Below are positions 60,701-64,000 of a stretch of 64,000 bases of DNA, piece by piece. Below the pieces are notes generated by a model that was not told where the DNA came from, did not search any database, and saw only the letters and a list, made by a program, of their open reading frames with translations. This DNA is from Brienomyrus brachyistius. Taxonomy: Eukaryota > Chordata > Actinopteri > Osteoglossiformes > Mormyridae. Where the stretch lies: the NCBI RefSeq assembly GCF_023856365.1, contig NC_064538.1, positions 17,502,935 to 17,566,934 on the forward strand. The letters are read 5' to 3'. How positions within the stretch are numbered: the stretch's first letter is position 1; each line of letters starts with the position of its first letter. A program made the position numbers and the translations under genes.

Positions 60701-62990
60701 ATGAATCACTGGAGCATGTAGAGCTAAGAGCAAAGCCAATATCTATCCGCTGTTGCAGCCATTTCCCAGGGGGCAGTGCGACCTGAATGCCGCTCTCCCC
60801 CCTGCATCAGCAACAGAGGATCCTTGCCCCACCTCAGCCAACCTCACCTTTGACCTTTCAAGGGCTCCTGTGACAGAGGGCACATTTAAAGAGGCCCATG
60901 TCTCCTTAATTCCAATGTGTGGATTCCTGTCCTGACACCAGTTTGATGTTTCTTGTTTGCTTTGGAAGTTGCCCCCATGATTGGTTCCAATCCCTAACTG
61001 CTCCTGGAACTGGCTGCCTCTGCTTTCTATAAATGTCCCAGTGTGACCTTTCTTCCAGGGATTGAGAGAGGATTGATGGTGGACCATTGAGAACACCGAT
61101 CTATGGTGTACCAACAGGTCAAGGTCCCCTTGATGAGGCCAACAGGATAGCTACACCACTGCTTAATGGCAAAGACTGAAATCTGAAAAAAAACTAATCA
61201 GATAAAGATGAAAGTTAAGCCATAAGACAGAAGTATTTATGATTAGTGACACATCCTGTAAGTGGCAGAAGACCACACATGCAAAAAATCCAAATCAGCA
61301 ACTGGACTGGAGAAGAGATTAGGGAAGACAGTTAACGTGACTAACTGATGATTTGATTAAAACTTTCCGTTTTATAATCCAGATTTCATGGAGAATGAAT
61401 TACACAAAGCAGCTTTTCCCCCGGAGAGGAGGTGCAATTGGCAGCTGATGATGCGATTATCGTGTGACTCTTTCCAGCCAGTAAGGAGCAGTCAGATTGC
61501 ATGGCAGCCTGCTTCAAGTGATGTGTGGCTGTGGTGGTACGGTGGGAGGCACCCCAAAACAATGACAACTAAGCACCCCCCCTCCAGATTGCCTCAAGAT
61601 CTCAAGAGTTAAAACTCTCTTTTCGATTGCGATTACATGGGGAAATTTGTTGTTTTAACTCAGTGGAGAAGAACGAGGTGAGCCAAAAATGAAAAAGGGA
61701 GTTGAAACCTGCAACAAGCCAGCCAAATAAAAAGGCAGTGAGTGTGCATAAATTTAAATATATTATTTCACACGGTTAGACAACGGAAACTTGTTACTAT
61801 TGCGTTTCAGTGAAATATTCACATTTAATTAACTATGAAACCATAAGATCAAAGTTTGTGCCTGAGCTATTTTATATGCAGACAATAATTTCCTTTTGGA
61901 AGTTGTCAGTAATACCCTGCATTTTGTGGGGAGTCCAACGCAACTTTAAATATGGATGCATCCCTTATTATGAAGTTGCTTTCCATTCAGGTGTCTACGG
62001 CCTTTGGTTTGTCGTCTAATCAGCATCAGTATTAATGCAGGTGCGCTACCATCGGCCAAATTCACTTACTGTACATAGCGAAGGAGCCGCAGATCTGGTG
62101 AAGACGACAGATCCGGTGGGATGAGGGAGAGGGGGCTGACTGAAGCAGCTGTAATTGAATTACCTGCTTCTTGTCTGCTTCACTGCCGGCTTCTGGTGAC
62201 ATAGGGATTAGTCATAAGAGTGGCCTCCCCAGCAGAGGTGCCCGGCCATGCAGGGACCTTTATCAGATGTGGAGCTAATTATAGACTATTCGCTCCGCAA
62301 TGATCTGTGGTCCACTTTGTTACTGTCAGATATACAATCGGCGCCTTTCATCCCTTTGTTTGAAGGTATTTGATTAAATCCACGGTTGCACATTTATTTG
62401 GGGATGGAGTATTAGGTTTTGAAAATAACACGATTGAAACTTTACATTTAGAGCTGTCACACTGCTTGATTTCTGCCTCGGAGACTGTGTAGATTTATTC
62501 AAACGGAATAGAAAAATCAAGCACTTATTTAGAGGCTTTGGGCTCCTGTCCTTCAATGGAGACTGTGGAGAAGGTGTAAAACAGTAGGATATAGTGCAAA
62601 CAGTGGGAGACGGTGCCATCAGTGGGATTTAACAGACAGCCAAGCTTGGGAAACCAGCACAGATCCATGTGTGAACCGAAGCCTCGTCTTTCTCCAGATT
62701 TCTCGAGCCGACGCGCTTCCTGGGTGCCGTTTGATGTCATGTTGTTAAAATTACCTGGAGTCCACTGGCCAATAAGCTTGTCCGAGTTACTCTCGGCAGT
62801 TTCGGTATGGACACAAAGCACGACAGTTCTGCTGACTTGTAGCTTTACTTTTGTTAAGGAGGATCTCCTAGAAGAATCGCACAGAGAATATTTGTCTTTA
62901 TGTCACTTGTGTTGTTGTTGGGCCCTTATGGAAGGTCTCTAACCTCTAGTGATGCAGGCTGACTCTGTGCTCTGACCATAAAAAACTGTG
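57800..62990. other. no gene recognised
   Basis: Non-coding. It includes a GC-rich 15-mer tandem at 58.71-58.76 kb and several C/G runs. 59.4-60.1 kb and 61.2-62.5 kb are AT-rich and non-repetitive. No supported exon. Confidence 0.4.
58708..58757 (+). repeat. short GC-rich tandem, 15-bp unit, about three copies
   Basis: GCTGCTGTCGCCGCG and close variants repeat three times. The phase is a multiple of three, so it reads as an Ala/Val run in one frame (see the 42-codon ORF under findings). Confidence 0.85.
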
Positions 62991-62998
62991 TTCTCACC

Positions 62999-63062
62999 TG
63001 TATATACCTGTACCTGTATATACCTGTACCTGTATATACCTGTACCTGTATATACCTGTATC
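62999..63062 (+). repeat. 16-bp tandem repeat, four units
   Basis: Four copies of TGTATATACCTGTACC, the last slightly altered. Confidence 0.95.
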
Positions 63063-63064
63063 TG

Positions 63065-63685
63065 TGTGTCTTTCATGAAGCATCTGGGTAAAAAAAAACT
63101 ACCCTGTTAAAAATATTGCTATATTCTTCAAATGCCAATTATTTTCTTTCATCTTCTGGCATGTAGGTCACGGCCGGGAGCCTCGTAGATTTTATATCAT
63201 GTCCTCATGTGATTCCAATGAGCCATTTTACAAAAAAAAAAAGAATAGTTTAATTTTAAAAATATAATTGAATGTATGCTGTTTAGTTGAAAGGCTTCTG
63301 GGGATTGTCTTCGGGTAAAATTGCTAAAAGCTTTTATTTGTCTTTATTTCCAAGGGACAGAATATACGATAATATATAATAATATACGATATAAAGTTGA
63401 ACTGATTCTCTGATTACAGCTGACTGTATGCTGTAAGGTAAACAGCACTATGTTTGAGTGATGTCTTAATGTCGAACACATTGATTGACAGGCAGAACAT
63501 TTTCAGGAATAAATGACTCATTCAGTAACACTTAGAGCAGGAAATTACTGATGTTTCAGGGAGCACATTCTACTTTCTGTAATGGTGTCAGGTGGGAATG
63601 TTCAGAAAATGAAGTGTGAGGTTTCCATTTTAAGATACATGATGTTTTGGGTACCCAGGTTACTTTTTGTTGCTGCACAAAACAA
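63065..63685. other. no gene recognised
   Basis: AT-rich non-coding sequence; a small TATACGATAATA iteration lies at 63363-63394. Confidence 0.4.
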
Positions 63686-63687
63686 TG

Positions 63688-63990
63688 TAGACCAGGGTTC
63701 GAGTTTCCACCATGGGTCCATGTGGGTGGAGTTTGCATGTTCTTCCCATGTCATCATGGTGTTTTCTCTGGGTACTCCAGTGTCCCCCCCCCCCCCCCAC
63801 CCCCCCACAGTCATGCTAAAGTGAATGAGTGCTACCAAACTGTGCATAGGTGTGAATGTGTGTGTGCCCTGTGAGGGGTTGGCACCCCATCCTGGGTTCT
63901 TCCTTGCCTCATGGCCTTTGTTTCCAGGAGAGGCTCCACAAACTCACAATCCTGCATAGGACAAGCAGGTATGGAAAATGGAAGGATGGG
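63688..63990 (+). mobile_element. SINE-like element, diverged copy
   Basis: CCAGGGTTCGAGTTTCCACC (B-box), GGAGTTTGCATGTTCTTCCC, GGGTACTCCAG followed by a 15-base C run, GGCACCCCATCCTGGGTTCT and a tail GGTATGGAAAATGGAAGGAT follow the order of the main family. The A-box part is lost and no duplication is visible. Confidence 0.75.
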
Positions 63991-64000
63991 TCAATTCTCA

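Noticed and set aside
6578..64000. A previously undescribed multi-gene system
   Set aside because: I looked on both strands for coding exons, gene clusters and structured arrays. Only regulatory-type sequence and transposable elements could be supported, so claiming a system would go beyond the sequence.

Overview
The window is vertebrate nuclear DNA, most likely from a ray-finned (teleost) fish. It has spliced vertebrate genes, GT-AG introns, AATAAA-type poly(A) signals, and many fish-style interspersed repeats: tRNA-derived SINE-like copies with GGAT-rich tails, a Tc1-like transposase relic, palindromic MITEs, minisatellites and long C/G homopolymers. I cannot place the species further. Only two protein-coding genes can be supported, both at the left end.

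Region 1 (1-4.8 kb): the 3' part of an ETS transcription factor gene on the + strand, identified as erg (rather than fli1) by its C-terminus. Five coding exons are visible: 924-995, 1439-1501, 1581-1637, 1721-1768 and 2669-3192. The last encodes the whole ETS DNA-binding domain and C-terminal tail. The remaining 5' exons lie outside the window. The 3'UTR probably ends near 4.77 kb.

Region 2 (5.0-6.6 kb): a single coding exon on the - strand (5492-6556) for an inward-rectifier potassium channel, best called kcnj15 (Kir4.2). The two genes face each other tail to tail about 2.3 kb apart (stop to stop). This is the arrangement of ERG and KCNJ15 on human chromosome 21q22, and it supports both gene calls.

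Region 3 (6.6-64 kb): about 57 kb with no convincing coding exon, lying 5' of kcnj15. It holds two CpG-dense islands (about 16.6-16.95 kb and 30.42-30.78 kb; candidate promoters or 5' non-coding exons), CTCF-like and RFX-like motif matches, two large G-rich minisatellites (11.1-11.75 kb and 46.76-47.24 kb) and several microsatellites. It also holds many transposable-element copies. Three SINE-like insertions have perfect 12-13 bp target-site duplications, and one of these landed inside an older repeat. A frameshifted Tc1-like transposase fragment sits at about 9.3-9.67 kb. Long stretches between repeats (for example 25.5-35.1 kb and 36.6-38.1 kb) look like unique non-coding sequence and may contain conserved enhancers, which cannot be tested here.

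I found no evidence of an undescribed multi-gene system. The more interesting points are the compact, all phase-1 erg exons, the kcnj15 C-terminus that lacks the expected PDZ ligand, the CpG islands, the nested insertions, and the indel-free 24-unit minisatellite that creates a false 251-codon ORF.
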